From contig NZ_FQVP01000002.1 in NCBI RefSeq assembly GCF_900129395.1, positions 310,001 to 374,000 of the forward strand: a stretch of DNA of 64,000 bases, given 5' to 3'. The notes below the pieces were generated by a model. That model saw only the letters and a list, made by a program, of their open reading frames with translations, was not told the DNA's origin and searched no databases. This DNA is from Pseudosulfitobacter pseudonitzschiae. Lineage in GTDB: Bacteria; Pseudomonadota; Alphaproteobacteria; Rhodobacterales; Rhodobacteraceae. Positions within the stretch are counted from its first letter, which is position 1. The number at the start of each line of letters is the position of its first letter. Both the position numbers and the translations under genes were made by a program. Shown here piece after piece: positions 33,521 to 42,628 of the stretch.

Positions 33521-35167
33521 CTATTCGCAGGTGAAGCTGTCTGCCGAGGCGGGATCGCTGCCGGTGTAGCGGGCAACTTGCGGGGCGGGACACAGCGGAC
33601 GGGAAATGTCGGCCATTGTCTCGGGCAGGTCAGGGTTCGACGCGCGTGCGGTTGCGGTCACGGCCTGTGGCTCCGTGCCGTTTTCCACCCATGCGACCAG
33701 CTCTGCGAACATGTCAAAACCCTCGACAGCAGGACCGCCTGAGCAGTGAGTCATGCCGGGGACAGGGTAGAATTTGGCAAACTCGCCCGCGTTGCCGCCG
33801 TTGTTGGTATCCAGCTTGCCGTACCAGTCTGCCGTGTCGTTGACGGAAAAGACCGGGTCTGACACGCCGTGAAAGAGGATCATCTTGCCCCCGGCGTCAC
33901 GGAATTCCGCCAGTTCGGGGTTGTCCGATCCGGGCGGGGTCATCACCTCCATCGCGGATTCGGGGAAGGCATCGCTGGTGTCATAGATTTCGTCGGCGCG
34001 GGCGGTGAGGTCAAAATCCTTCAGGAATTGTTCCAGCGCGGCGGGGTCTCCTGCCACTTCCGTCGGGGGCGTGGTGAAGATTTGCGCCAGTGACGCGGCA
34101 CCCATCACGGCGATGATCGGTTTCTTTTCCCATGGCGGGATCGGGCTTTCCAGTTTCCAGAACCGCCAGCCGCCGCCGGCGATGCCAGGGTCCCATGGAA
34201 AATCGCTGTAGAACGGAGCGCCGCCATCGGCGGTGCCTGCGTGAATGGTGTTCAGCGCAGTGACCTGTTCGGGCGACAGGCAGGCGGAATTCTGCCCCTC
34301 TGCGCATTGCAGCGCGGCACTGTCAAAGCTGGCCTGACAGTTGGCGGTGTCCATCACCAGACCGTCCTCGATCCCGTCAAGCGCATCGCAGGCTTGCAGG
34401 ATGCCATCGGCAACCGTTTGCAAATCGGCGGGGCTGAACGCCGTGGCCAGATCGCCGGTGACCGCCGTTAGCGCCTGCACGTCAACCGCATGTTGCAGCG
34501 CCGCCTTGGGCAGGTTGAAGCCGGGTGCGCCGATCAGCAGGCCATCAAAGCTCTGCGGCATCCGCGATGCGGCAACCATGGCGTGCCGCCCGCCGTTCGA
34601 GCAGCCAATCCCATAGCTGTGACCGATCTCATTGTCGTAATAGGCCTCGACGATCTGGCGGGCCAGCGGGTCCAGCACCGCGACGGCCTTGTATCCGTAC
34701 ATCTGCCGCGCTTCTAAATCGAAACCAAAACGCGCGCCACCGGCAAGGCCTGCGTCCGTCACCGCCTTGCCATCATGGCCCGCGTCCGAGGATACGACGG
34801 CAAAGCCGCGCGCCAGAGGTGTCTCGTCACCCGTGCCCGCGCCCAAGCCGCCGGTGGCCGGTTTGACCTCGCCGTCGTTGCCGCCGTTGAACTGATGGAC
34901 GTAATCGCCGTTCCAGACATCCGGCAGGGCCAGCTCGAACTGCAGCGCATAGTCGCGCCCGTCGGTGCCGGTGCGTTCGGCGGTGACGGCGCGGATGCGG
35001 CATTGGGCGGCGGGGCTGTCCTCGCCTGCGGGCACCGGTGCGACTTCGGTAAAGGTGACGCCACTCAGCCCCAGTGCCTCGGGCGTCAAACCTTCGCATT
35101 GCATTTGTGCTGCGGCCAATGTGGCCGTGCTGCACAACAGTGCGGCCGTTCCCATTGTCTTGAACAT
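33521..35167 (-). CDS. Tannase/feruloyl esterase-family exported hydrolase
   Basis: A 548-residue protein with a signal peptide (MFKTMGTAALLCSTATLAAAQ). The nucleophile elbow GCSNGGR, the acid region DPVFSVNDTADWY and the GMTHCSGGP histidine, with its flanking cysteine, form the family's Ser-Asp-His triad and the disulfide that ties it. Family members release hydroxycinnamic or gallic acids from esters outside the cytoplasm. The start at 35167 has GGAGG upstream and gives a clean signal; the longer ORF to 35245 does not. It is followed by the P450 gene (64-bp gap) and preceded by the amidohydrolase gene (46-bp gap), placing esterase and ring-modifying enzymes in one transcript. Confidence 0.87.
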   Translation of the reverse strand: MFKTMGTAALLCSTATLAAAQMQCEGLTPEALGLSGVTFTEVAPVPAGEDSPAAQCRIRAVTAERTGTDGRDYALQFELALPDVWNGDYVHQFNGGNDGEVKPATGGLGAGTGDETPLARGFAVVSSDAGHDGKAVTDAGLAGGARFGFDLEARQMYGYKAVAVLDPLARQIVEAYYDNEIGHSYGIGCSNGGRHAMVAASRMPQSFDGLLIGAPGFNLPKAALQHAVDVQALTAVTGDLATAFSPADLQTVADGILQACDALDGIEDGLVMDTANCQASFDSAALQCAEGQNSACLSPEQVTALNTIHAGTADGGAPFYSDFPWDPGIAGGGWRFWKLESPIPPWEKKPIIAVMGAASLAQIFTTPPTEVAGDPAALEQFLKDFDLTARADEIYDTSDAFPESAMEVMTPPGSDNPELAEFRDAGGKMILFHGVSDPVFSVNDTADWYGKLDTNNGGNAGEFAKFYPVPGMTHCSGGPAVEGFDMFAELVAWVENGTEPQAVTATARASNPDLPETMADISRPLCPAPQVARYTGSDPASADSFTCE

Positions 35168-35213
35168 CACAGTTTTCCTCCCAGATACTCTGTGTCTTAG
35201 TCTTGCGCGCGCC

Positions 35214-36101
35214 TCAGACGCTTTCTCCCAACAAGCGCATCGCATTTTCCTTCAGGATCAACGGGCGCACTTCGTCCTTGAACGGGGCGGCCTCGAAGTC
35301 GGCCAACCAGCGGTCGGGCGTGATCGCGGGCCAATCCGAGCCGAACAGCATCTTCTTTTTCAGGATCGAGTTTGCATAGCGTATGAAGGTTTCGGGGAAG
35401 TACTTGGGCGACCAGCCGGACATGTCGTAATAGACGTTGGGCTTGTGCTGTGCGACCGCCAGACCTTCTTCTGTCCAGGGGAACGACGGGTGGGCCAGGA
35501 TGATCTTCATGTCGGGGAAATCGACCGCCACATCGTCCAGATACATCGGATTTGAATACTTCAACCGCATCCCCATGCCGCCACGCATCCCCGAACCGAC
35601 GCCGGTCTGGCCGGTGTGGAACAGGGTGATCACCCCCTCTTCGGCGCAGGCTTCCAGCACGGTGTAACATGCCTCGCGGTCATTGGGGAAAAAGCCCTGC
35701 ATGGTGGGGTGAAACTTGAACCCGCGCACGCCGAAATCGCGCACCAGACGGCGCACTTCGCGCGCACCGGCCTTGCCCTTGTGCGGGTCGACCGAGGCAA
35801 AGGGAATCAGGATGTCGTCATTCTCGGCGCAGATACCTGCAACCTCTTCGTTGGAATAGCGGCGAAAGCCGGTCTCGCGCTCGGCGTCCACCGGAAAGAT
35901 CACCGCCGCGATGTTGCGTTCGCGATAATAGTTGGCGGTATCCTGCACTGTGGGCAACATGCCCTTGGCGCCTGCGGGATTCTTGAAATAGGCGGCCATG
36001 CCTGCCTGGAATTCGTTGTAACCATCATCACGGTGATCACAGCATGGCTCTTCCGCGTGCGTATGGAAATCGATCGCGCGAACGGATGCAAAGTCTACCA
36101 A
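35214..36101 (-). CDS. Amidohydrolase-2 family protein (decarboxylase/hydrolase)
   Basis: A 295-residue metal-dependent TIM-barrel protein of the ACMSD/gamma-resorcylate-decarboxylase group. The first metal motif HTH is visible at residues 13-15 (IDFHTHAEEP); later LFHTGQTG, LAHPSFPW and FGSDWPA give the other ligands. Members decarboxylate or hydrolyse aromatic acids without a cofactor. It starts with TTG at 36101, with AGGGAGG eight bases upstream on the same strand; no ATG fits. It is the first gene of the minus-strand amidohydrolase-esterase-P450-monooxygenase transcript and is divergent from the crotonase gene. Confidence 0.83.
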   Translation of the reverse strand: MVDFASVRAIDFHTHAEEPCCDHRDDGYNEFQAGMAAYFKNPAGAKGMLPTVQDTANYYRERNIAAVIFPVDAERETGFRRYSNEEVAGICAENDDILIPFASVDPHKGKAGAREVRRLVRDFGVRGFKFHPTMQGFFPNDREACYTVLEACAEEGVITLFHTGQTGVGSGMRGGMGMRLKYSNPMYLDDVAVDFPDMKIILAHPSFPWTEEGLAVAQHKPNVYYDMSGWSPKYFPETFIRYANSILKKKMLFGSDWPAITPDRWLADFEAAPFKDEVRPLILKENAMRLLGESV

Positions 36102-36156
36102 GAATCAATCCTCCCTCGGGTTTTGAAGAAACTGTAGCACGAAAAACGCTATGCTG

Positions 36157-36169
36157 TGTAACAATTACA
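36157..36169. promoter_or_regulatory. Candidate MarR-type operator in the amidohydrolase/crotonase gap
   Basis: TGTAA-CAA-TTACA is a 13-bp palindrome in the AT-rich 112-bp divergent gap 36102-36213. It contains the 9-mer TAACAATTA, which recurs at 43165-43173 ahead of the MarR gene of the same cluster. Confidence 0.6.
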
Positions 36170-36213
36170 GTCTATAACACTTTTAACATTATTTTTACAG
36201 GAAGGGGATTCTC

Positions 36214-37002
36214 GTGGCCAAAGACTCAGCCAAGACGCACGTGACCCGCATCGAGATCGAAGACGACATCGCAACCATCATTTTTGACCGCCCTGACAAG
36301 CGTAACGCGATGAACGATGCGCTGGTGTCGGCGCTGGACGATTTCTTTTCCAATCCGCCAAAGGGTGTGCGTGCTGTGATCCTTTACGGTGAAGGCGGGC
36401 ACTTCTGTTCCGGTCTGGACCTTTCCGAACACGAACACCGCAGCCCGGAAGAGACGGTATATCATTCGCGCAACTGGCATCGCGTGGCCGACCTGATCGA
36501 ATATGGCGGCTTGCCCGTGATCGCCGCGATGACGGGTGCCGTGATTGGTGGCGGTCTTGAGATTGCCACCTCGGCGCATGTGCGCATTGCCGAGCCGTCG
36601 GTGCGTTTCCAGTTGCCGGAAGGACGGCGCGGGATCTTTGTCGGCGGCGGGGCCACCGTTCGCGTGGGGCGGATCATCGGTGCGGACCGTATGCGGGAAA
36701 TGATGCTGACCGGCCGGAACTACGGCGCCGAGGACGGCCTGCGTCTGGGGCTGGCCCATTATTCCGTGGGCGAGGGCGAGGCGTTGCCGCTGGCGAAAAA
36801 GCTGGCGCGTGAGGTGGCGGATAATGCACCGTTCTCGAATTACCTGATGATTCAGGCCATCGGGCGCATCGGCGATATGTCCCGCTCGGATGGTCTGTTC
36901 ACCGAAAGCCTGTCCGCCGCGATGTCGCAGACATCGGCAGGCGCACAGGAAGGTCTGCGTGCGTTCCTGGAGAAACGCCCGCCGGATTTCCACAAAAAGT
37001 AA
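36214..37002 (+). CDS. Crotonase-family enoyl-CoA hydratase/isomerase (hydroxycinnamoyl-CoA hydratase-lyase candidate)
   Basis: A 262-residue crotonase-fold protein. The first oxyanion-hole segment is GEGGHFCSGLDL and the second TGAVIGGGLEIATSAHVRIAE. One acidic residue lies in LEIAT and another in LPEGRRG, where crotonases place their catalytic glutamates. It starts with GTG after AGGAAGGGG. With a feruloyl-CoA-synthetase-like gene in the same regulon it may hydrate feruloyl/coumaroyl-CoA, either cleaving it to the benzaldehyde and acetyl-CoA or feeding beta-oxidation by the nearby SDR. The sequence alone does not separate these. It leads directly into the TRAP genes (47-bp gap). Confidence 0.82.
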   Translation: MAKDSAKTHVTRIEIEDDIATIIFDRPDKRNAMNDALVSALDDFFSNPPKGVRAVILYGEGGHFCSGLDLSEHEHRSPEETVYHSRNWHRVADLIEYGGLPVIAAMTGAVIGGGLEIATSAHVRIAEPSVRFQLPEGRRGIFVGGGATVRVGRIIGADRMREMMLTGRNYGAEDGLRLGLAHYSVGEGEALPLAKKLAREVADNAPFSNYLMIQAIGRIGDMSRSDGLFTESLSAAMSQTSAGAQEGLRAFLEKRPPDFHKK

Positions 37003-37049
37003 GCCGGGAAAAAATCCGGTTCAGCGATCATCTTTAGGGAGGAAACAAG

Positions 37050-38078
37050 ATGAAAAAACGGACACTACTGATCGGCGCGGCTGCGGCCGTTGCCATGTTG
37101 CCGGGGCTGGCATTCGCGCAAGAGGTCACATTGCGCCTGCACCAGTTCCTGCCGCCCGTGGCCACCGTGCCCGCGAAAATTCTCAAGCCCTGGGGCGAAG
37201 AGGTGACCGCCGCATCCGATGGGCGCATTGCCATTCAGCACTTTGACGCGATGGCCCTGGGTGGGCGTCCGCCCGAACTGCTGGACCAGGCGCGCGACGG
37301 TGTGGTCGATCTGGCGATGACCGTGGTGGGCTATACCCCCGGACGCTACCCGCGCACCGAGGTGTTCGAACTGCCGTTCATGATGAAAGATCCCGTTGGC
37401 ACATCGCGTGCGTTCTGGGAAATGGTCGAAACCGACTTTCAGGAAAGCGAATATCAGGACGTTAAGGTCCTGGGCGCATGGGTGCATGGTCCCGGTGTGA
37501 TCCACACCAAGGACCCGGTGACCAAGCTGGAAGACATGAAGGGCAAGACCCTGCGCGGCCCGACCCGTGTGATCAACGACATGCTGTCCGAACTGGGGGC
37601 CACCCCCGTCGGTATGCCCTTGCCCGCGATCCCCGAGGCGCTGTCCAAGGGTGTTGTCAACGGCACCGTGATCCCGTGGGAAGTGACCCCGTCGATCCGT
37701 CTGGCAGAGCTGGTCAGCAACCACGCCGAATTCTCGGGTGATGAGGCGCTGTACACCGCGACCATCGTTCTGGTGATGAACCGGGCAAAATACGACGCGC
37801 TGCCCGATGACCTGAAGGCCATTCTGGACGAGAAATCCGGCGCCGCCCTGTCCACGTTCGCCGCCGAGGTCATGTTTGAATACGACAAGCCGGGCCGCGA
37901 CATCGCCGTGGAGAAAGGCAACACCATCGTGCAGCTGGACGAAGCCGAGGTCGCCCGCTGGAAAGAGGCCGCACAACCGGTTGTCGCCCGCTGGGTGGCC
38001 GACATGGACAGCAAGGGCATCGACGGTCAGGCCCTGATTGATCAGGCCAAAGGGCTGATCGACAAGTACTCGAACTGA
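37050..38078 (+). CDS. dctP: TRAP transporter solute-binding protein (DctP family)
   Basis: A 342-residue periplasmic protein with signal peptide (cleavage after AFA, about residue 24). The fold signature KGKTLRGPTRVINDMLSELGATPVGMPLPAIPEALSKGVVNG is the DctP ligand-clamp region, whose conserved Arg binds a carboxylate. By context the ligand is probably a hydroxycinnamate or related aromatic acid, as known for some TRAP binding proteins of Rhodopseudomonas. GGGAGGAAA precedes the ATG. A nine-base-pair hairpin follows the stop. Confidence 0.88.
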   Translation: MKKRTLLIGAAAAVAMLPGLAFAQEVTLRLHQFLPPVATVPAKILKPWGEEVTAASDGRIAIQHFDAMALGGRPPELLDQARDGVVDLAMTVVGYTPGRYPRTEVFELPFMMKDPVGTSRAFWEMVETDFQESEYQDVKVLGAWVHGPGVIHTKDPVTKLEDMKGKTLRGPTRVINDMLSELGATPVGMPLPAIPEALSKGVVNGTVIPWEVTPSIRLAELVSNHAEFSGDEALYTATIVLVMNRAKYDALPDDLKAILDEKSGAALSTFAAEVMFEYDKPGRDIAVEKGNTIVQLDEAEVARWKEAAQPVVARWVADMDSKGIDGQALIDQAKGLIDKYSN

Positions 38079-38089
38079 GGTTCGGCGCG

Positions 38090-38114
38090 GCGTGCCCCCA
38101 AGGTCGGGGCACGC
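38090..38114 (+). other. Intercistronic hairpin between dctP and dctQ
   Basis: GCGTGCCCC (38090-38098) and GGGGCACGC (38106-38114) form a perfect nine-pair stem with a seven-base loop, without a T-run. The position matches that of the xylF-xylH hairpin and would favour excess binding protein over permease. Confidence 0.65.
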
Positions 38115-38139
38115 TGTTGCCGCGTGCGGGGCAGTTTTC

Positions 38140-38673
38140 ATGTATGTGACACTTTATAAATTCGCCGAAGCGCTGGCGCGCTGGATGGCGTTGCTGTCGG
38201 GGCTGGTCCTGCTGGTGGTCGTGGCCTTGACCTGCGTGTCGATCGCGGGGCGGGCCTTGCTGCCGCTGGACATCGGCGTTGGTCCGATCAAGGGCATTTA
38301 CGACCTGACGGAAATCGGCGTCGGGGCTGCGATCTTTGGCTTTTTGCCGTGGTGCCAGTTGCAGCGCAGCCATGCTGCCGTTGACCTGTTCCAACCGGTC
38401 TTTGGCGGTGCGCTGAACCGTGTGCTGAACGTGATTGTCGATCTGGGCATGTTGATCGCGGCGGTGCTGATCGCGTGGCGGCTGTATCTGGGCATGACCG
38501 ACAAGCTGCGCTACGGCGAGACGACGTTCATCATGCAGTTGCCCGTCTGGTGGGGCTATGCCGCGAGCCTTGTGGGCGCTGTGGCCTTTGCCCTTGTCAC
38601 GGCCTTTTGCCTGATCCGGTCGCTGCGTGCGCTGACCGGACAGCCCGATCCAACCGAGGAAACCACCGCATGA
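38140..38673 (+). CDS. dctQ: TRAP transporter small permease (DctQ family)
   Basis: A 177-residue protein with four hydrophobic segments, the DctQ pattern. The motif LPWCQLQRSHAAVDLF between helices 2 and 3 matches the conserved small-subunit loop. It partners DctM in sodium-driven uptake. I start at 38140 (MYVTLYKF); the 38092 start would lie within the dctP-dctQ hairpin and add residues unlike the family. The stop overlaps the dctM start in ATGA. Confidence 0.85.
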   Translation: MYVTLYKFAEALARWMALLSGLVLLVVVALTCVSIAGRALLPLDIGVGPIKGIYDLTEIGVGAAIFGFLPWCQLQRSHAAVDLFQPVFGGALNRVLNVIVDLGMLIAAVLIAWRLYLGMTDKLRYGETTFIMQLPVWWGYAASLVGAVAFALVTAFCLIRSLRALTGQPDPTEETTA

Positions 38674-40004
38674 GCAACTTTGAACTGGCGCTGTGGTCGT
38701 TCCCGGTCCTGCTGATCCTGATCTTTATCCGTATCCCGATCGCGCTGGCGATGCTGGCCGTGGGCTTTGGCGGGTCCTATCTGGTGCTGGGCTCTCCGCT
38801 GATGATGATGAACCAGTTGAAGACGCTGACCTACGGCACCTTCTCGAACTATTCCTATTCGATCATCCCGCTGTTCTTGCTGATGGGTCAGTTTGCCACC
38901 CTGTCGGGCATGTCTGCATCATTGTTCCGCGCCGCCGAAAGCTTTCTTGGTCACCGGCGCGGCGGGGTGGCGATGTCGGCCATTGGCGCTTGCGCGGGCT
39001 TTGGTGCGATTTGCGGATCGTCGCTGGCGACGGCGGCGACAATGGGGCAGGTGGCGCTGCCGGAACTGCGCCGCTACGGCTATCCCGGATCGCTGTCCAC
39101 CGGCGCGCTGGCGGCGGGGGGTACGCTGGGCATCCTGATCCCGCCTTCGGTGATCCTGGTGATCTATGCGATCCTTGCCGAGCAGAACATTGAAAAGCTG
39201 TTCGTTGCCGCGTTGATCCCCGGCATTCTGGCCGCTGCGGGCTATATGCTGGCCATCTCGATCTGGGTGCGCGTGTCGCCGAATGCGGCCACTGTGCGCC
39301 CGCGGGTTCCGTGGTCCGAGCGGATGGTGGCGCTGGGCAAGGTCTGGCCCGTGCTGACGATTTTCCTTGTGGTTGTGGGGGGCATCTATCTGGGCGTCTT
39401 CACCCCGACCGAAGCCGCCGCCGTGGGTGCGGCAGGCACCGGGTTGATCAGCGTCGCCTCGGGGCAGATGTCGTGGGACAAGCTGAAACAGGCGATCCTG
39501 TCCACGGCCTCGTCCACCGCGATGATCTTTCTGATCATCTTGGGGGCGGGCCTGTTCAACAGCTTTCTGGCGCTGACCCAACTGCCGCAACTGGCGTCGG
39601 CATGGGTGGCCGAACAGGGGTTGAACCCGTGGCTGGTGCTGACGGCGGTGCTGATCATGTACCTGGTCTTTGGCTGCATCATGGATTCGCTGTCGATGGT
39701 GCTCCTGACGGTGCCGATCATCTACCCAATTATGGTGGTGCTGGACTTTGGCATGTCGCCCAATGATTTTGGCCTGTGGTTCGGCATTCTTGTGCTGATC
39801 GTGGTCGAGGTGGGGCTGATCACGCCGCCAGTGGGGATGAACCTGTTCATCATCAACTCGATGGCGCGGGACATTCCCATTGGCCAGACCTATCGCGGGG
39901 CGATGCCCTTCGTGCTGACCGATATGATCCGCGTGGTGATCCTGACGGCGTTCCCGGCGATCACGCTGTCGCTGGTCTGGCTGATTGATTATCTGGTGCC
40001 CTGA
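38670..40004 (+). CDS. dctM: TRAP transporter large permease (DctM family)
   Basis: A 444-residue polytopic protein with about 12 hydrophobic segments. GSSLATAATMGQVALPELRRYGY, TLGILIPPS and the C-terminal LITPPVGMNLF are DctM signatures. It carries the sodium-coupled transport path and works with DctPQ. The true start is 38670, overlapping the dctQ stop and with GAGGA upstream; a longer frame to 38475 only shadows dctQ. A rho-independent terminator follows at 40027-40062. Confidence 0.9.
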   Translation: MSNFELALWSFPVLLILIFIRIPIALAMLAVGFGGSYLVLGSPLMMMNQLKTLTYGTFSNYSYSIIPLFLLMGQFATLSGMSASLFRAAESFLGHRRGGVAMSAIGACAGFGAICGSSLATAATMGQVALPELRRYGYPGSLSTGALAAGGTLGILIPPSVILVIYAILAEQNIEKLFVAALIPGILAAAGYMLAISIWVRVSPNAATVRPRVPWSERMVALGKVWPVLTIFLVVVGGIYLGVFTPTEAAAVGAAGTGLISVASGQMSWDKLKQAILSTASSTAMIFLIILGAGLFNSFLALTQLPQLASAWVAEQGLNPWLVLTAVLIMYLVFGCIMDSLSMVLLTVPIIYPIMVVLDFGMSPNDFGLWFGILVLIVVEVGLITPPVGMNLFIINSMARDIPIGQTYRGAMPFVLTDMIRVVILTAFPAITLSLVWLIDYLVP

Positions 40005-40026
40005 GAGGTCCATCCTCTGAAATGCA

Positions 40027-40062
40027 AAACGCCGCGCTGATGAAGCGCGGCGTTTCTTTCTT
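40027..40062 (+). terminator. Rho-independent terminator after dctM
   Basis: AAACGCCGCGCT (40027-40038) pairs with AGCGCGGCGTTT (40044-40055) around the loop GATGA, followed by the T-rich TCTTTCTT. It ends the crotonase-dctPQM transcript and lies just before the convergent synthetase stop. Confidence 0.85.
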
Positions 40063-40075
40063 CCGGGTGGACGGT

Positions 40076-41845
40076 TCAGGCGATCAACACGCCATCGCCA
40101 CCGGCATAAAGCCGATCAACCAGCGCAGGACGCCCGGACCGCATTGCCCGCTGGTTCAACGATCCCTTTTCCGTGACCTCGCCCGCGTCGAGCCTGGGCA
40201 ATTCGTCCAGCACAACGGCACGGCGGACACGGCTGGCCGAGCCGGTCGCATTGGCCGCTGCTGCACTCAGATGCTCTTGTAATTGCTGCGTCAGGTCATC
40301 GGCATCCATTGCGGCAGCCTTGTCCGACAACCACAACAGCGCACCCAATTGCGCCTGATCCTCGCCCACGATGACCGCGTCGCGGATCAACCCCTGCATC
40401 GCATCGACCAGTGCTGCACGCACAGCGCCCACGGCGACCCAAGTGCCGGTGGTCAGCTTGAAGTTCTCCGCCAGCCGTCCGTCGAAGAAGAACCCCTTGG
40501 AGAAATCATCGGGGTCAGCAGGGCGCAAGGCATCGCCAAAGCAGTAAAATCCCTCTTCATCGAAGACTTCGGCGGTTTTGGCGGCATCCCCGAAGTATCC
40601 GGGCATGATGTTCGGGCCTTTGACCCGCGCCTCGAGCTTGCCCGCGTTCGGCACCAGCTTCAGGGTCATACCGCGGGCCGGGACGCCGATGTTGCCAGAG
40701 CGGTCCTGAAGGTCGGTGATGGCCAGCGCGAAAGGCGAGGTTTCTGTCGCCCCCAACCCGGTGGCCAGCAGCACCTCGCGGCCCAGCACCTTGCGCCCCA
40801 GTGCCGACAACCGGTCCCACGTGCGTTGGGACATGCTGGCGCCTGCATAAAACAACATGCCCAGCTCGGAAAAGAAGGTGCGCGCCAGCGCGTCGTCTGC
40901 CTCCAGCGCGTCGATCAGCATGTCATAGCCGACTGGTACGTTGAAATACCACGTGCACGAGATTTCGCGCAGGTTGCGCAGCGTTTCATCGAACTTGCCC
41001 GGAACGGGGCGGCCATCGTCGATGTAATAGGTGCCGCCATTGGTCAGCACCAGATAGCTGACCTTGTTGCCAGCCGCCGTGTGGTTCCACGGTGCCCAGT
41101 CGAGGACCACGGGAGGCTGGTCGGTCAGAAAACGGTAACAGTCGCGCACCATCGCCTGGCTGGCACAGATCATCGCATTGGTGTTGATCACCGCCTTGGG
41201 CGATCCGGTCGAGCCGGAGGTGAACAGGTATTTCGCCACCGTCGCGGGCGTCAGTGCAGCGCGGGCGTTGGCCGCCCCTGCGGGGTGGTGGTCCAGAAGG
41301 GACGCAAACGATACGGCCCCCTCGACCATGTCATGGACATTGATCACTGTGCGGTCATCGGCTGCGATGGAGGCGATCGCCCCCGCATAGGCCGCACCAT
41401 TATCGGCAAAGACAGCGCCGGGGTTCAGCGTGGCCGCGATGTCACGCAGTTTGCTGTGATCCTCGGACACCAGGGAATAGGCGGTGGCGACAGGCGCATA
41501 GGGCACGCCCACGTAAATTGCGGCCATCCCCAGCAACGCATGCTCAAGGCTGTTTTCCGACAGGATCAGCAAGGGCCGGTTCGGCCCCAACCCCATTTCC
41601 AGCAAGGCAGCCCCCAGCCTGCGGCACATGTCCTGTGCCAGGGCATAAGAGATGTGCCGCCAGTCGCCGCCATCGCTGCGGCGTGCGATCCATGTCTGCT
41701 CCGGTGTTTCTCTGGCCCAGTGGTCCAGGTAATCGGCCAGCAGTTGCGGATGCGCGTCCAGTGCTTCGGTCTGGCGCATCAGGATGGTGCCGTCGGGGCG
41801 GCTTTCATAGTCGAAGGTCGGGGCCCAAAAGCGCGGCATGTTCAT
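40076..41845 (-). CDS. Feruloyl-CoA synthetase-like acyl-CoA ligase
   Basis: A 589-residue adenylate-forming enzyme. YLFTSGSTGSPKAVINT is the A3 phosphate-binding motif and GLGATETSPFA is the A5 region. The N-terminal PRFWAPTFDYESRPDGTILMRQTEAL is characteristic of the proteobacterial feruloyl-CoA synthetase group. It activates ferulate or p-coumarate to the CoA thioester with ATP. The start at 41845 has AAGGGATC upstream, 11 bases after the SDR stop; the longer ORF start (41935) lies inside the SDR gene. It is the last gene of marR-SDR-ligase. The usual GDLG/GR motifs read less canonically, e.g. CFGDALRPAD. Confidence 0.85.
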   Translation of the reverse strand: MNMPRFWAPTFDYESRPDGTILMRQTEALDAHPQLLADYLDHWARETPEQTWIARRSDGGDWRHISYALAQDMCRRLGAALLEMGLGPNRPLLILSENSLEHALLGMAAIYVGVPYAPVATAYSLVSEDHSKLRDIAATLNPGAVFADNGAAYAGAIASIAADDRTVINVHDMVEGAVSFASLLDHHPAGAANARAALTPATVAKYLFTSGSTGSPKAVINTNAMICASQAMVRDCYRFLTDQPPVVLDWAPWNHTAAGNKVSYLVLTNGGTYYIDDGRPVPGKFDETLRNLREISCTWYFNVPVGYDMLIDALEADDALARTFFSELGMLFYAGASMSQRTWDRLSALGRKVLGREVLLATGLGATETSPFALAITDLQDRSGNIGVPARGMTLKLVPNAGKLEARVKGPNIMPGYFGDAAKTAEVFDEEGFYCFGDALRPADPDDFSKGFFFDGRLAENFKLTTGTWVAVGAVRAALVDAMQGLIRDAVIVGEDQAQLGALLWLSDKAAAMDADDLTQQLQEHLSAAAANATGSASRVRRAVVLDELPRLDAGEVTEKGSLNQRAMRSGRPALVDRLYAGGDGVLIA

Positions 41846-41856
41846 GCGCAGATCCC

Positions 41857-42624
41857 TTAACGCGGTGCCATGCGGATTGCGCCGTCCAGACGGATGACTT
41901 CGCCGTTCAGCATCGGGTTGTCGACGATGTGGCACGCCAGCTTTGCGTACTCAGAAGGGTGGCCTAGACGCGACGGGAACGGGACCTGTTTGCCCAGCGA
42001 ATCCTGCACATCCTGTGGAAGCCCTTCCAGCAAGGGGGTCAGGAACAGCCCCGGCGCAATGGTGCAGACGCGCACGCCCTTGTCCGCCAGATCGCGGGCC
42101 ATGGGCAGGGTCATGCCGACGATGCCCCCCTTGGACGCGGAATAGGCGACCTGGCCGATCTGCCCGTCAAAGGCGGCGACCGAGGCGGTGTTGATGATCA
42201 CGCCGCGCGCGCCGTCAGGTGCGACGGGGTCGGCGGCGACCATGCGGGCCGCGACCTGGCTGGCGCAGTTGAACGTGCCGATCAGGTTGACGCGGATGGT
42301 CTTGTCGAACACGGCCGGATCATGCGCTTCGCCGCGCGAGACGGTCTTGGCCGCGGGGCCGATGCCTGCGCAGTTCACCAGCACGCGGGGCGTGCCCAGT
42401 TGCGCCTGGACCGCATCCAGACCCGCGGTGACGCTGGCCGGATCAGACACATCCACGCTGTGAAACATGCCGCCCAATTCGGCGGCCAATGCGGTGCCTG
42501 CGTCCGTGTTCAGGTCGAACAAGGCCACTTTCATCCCTGTTTGGGCCAGTGCGCGCGCAGTCGCGGCGCCAAGCCCCGATGCCCCGCCGGTGACAACGGC
42601 AACGCTGTCGTTCCAAATGCTCAT
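41857..42624 (-). CDS. SDR-family 3-hydroxyacyl-CoA dehydrogenase (HSD10-like)
   Basis: A 255-residue short-chain dehydrogenase with the NAD motif [14 protein letters not shown] and the catalytic YSASKGGI (Tyr and Lys). The length and N-terminal DSVAVVTGG place it near the 3-hydroxy-2-methylbutyryl-CoA/HSD17B10 type, which oxidises 3-hydroxyacyl-CoA with NAD. This suggests side-chain beta-oxidation of hydroxycinnamoyl-CoA after the crotonase step. No thiolase is seen nearby. Its start at 42624 has GGAGAG upstream and lies six bases inside the coding end of the MarR gene. Confidence 0.84.
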   Translation of the reverse strand: MSIWNDSVAVVTGGASGLGAATARALAQTGMKVALFDLNTDAGTALAAELGGMFHSVDVSDPASVTAGLDAVQAQLGTPRVLVNCAGIGPAAKTVSRGEAHDPAVFDKTIRVNLIGTFNCASQVAARMVAADPVAPDGARGVIINTASVAAFDGQIGQVAYSASKGGIVGMTLPMARDLADKGVRVCTIAPGLFLTPLLEGLPQDVQDSLGKQVPFPSRLGHPSEYAKLACHIVDNPMLNGEVIRLDGAIRMAPR

Positions 42625-42628
42625 CTGA

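Noticed and set aside
38475-38669. Upstream extension of the DctM reading frame
   Set aside because: It lies wholly over dctQ, while the ATG at 38670 overlaps the dctQ stop and has an SD sequence.
40283-41860. 525-residue plus-strand ORF opposite the CoA ligase
   Set aside because: Antisense of a well-supported ligase; composition is not protein-like.
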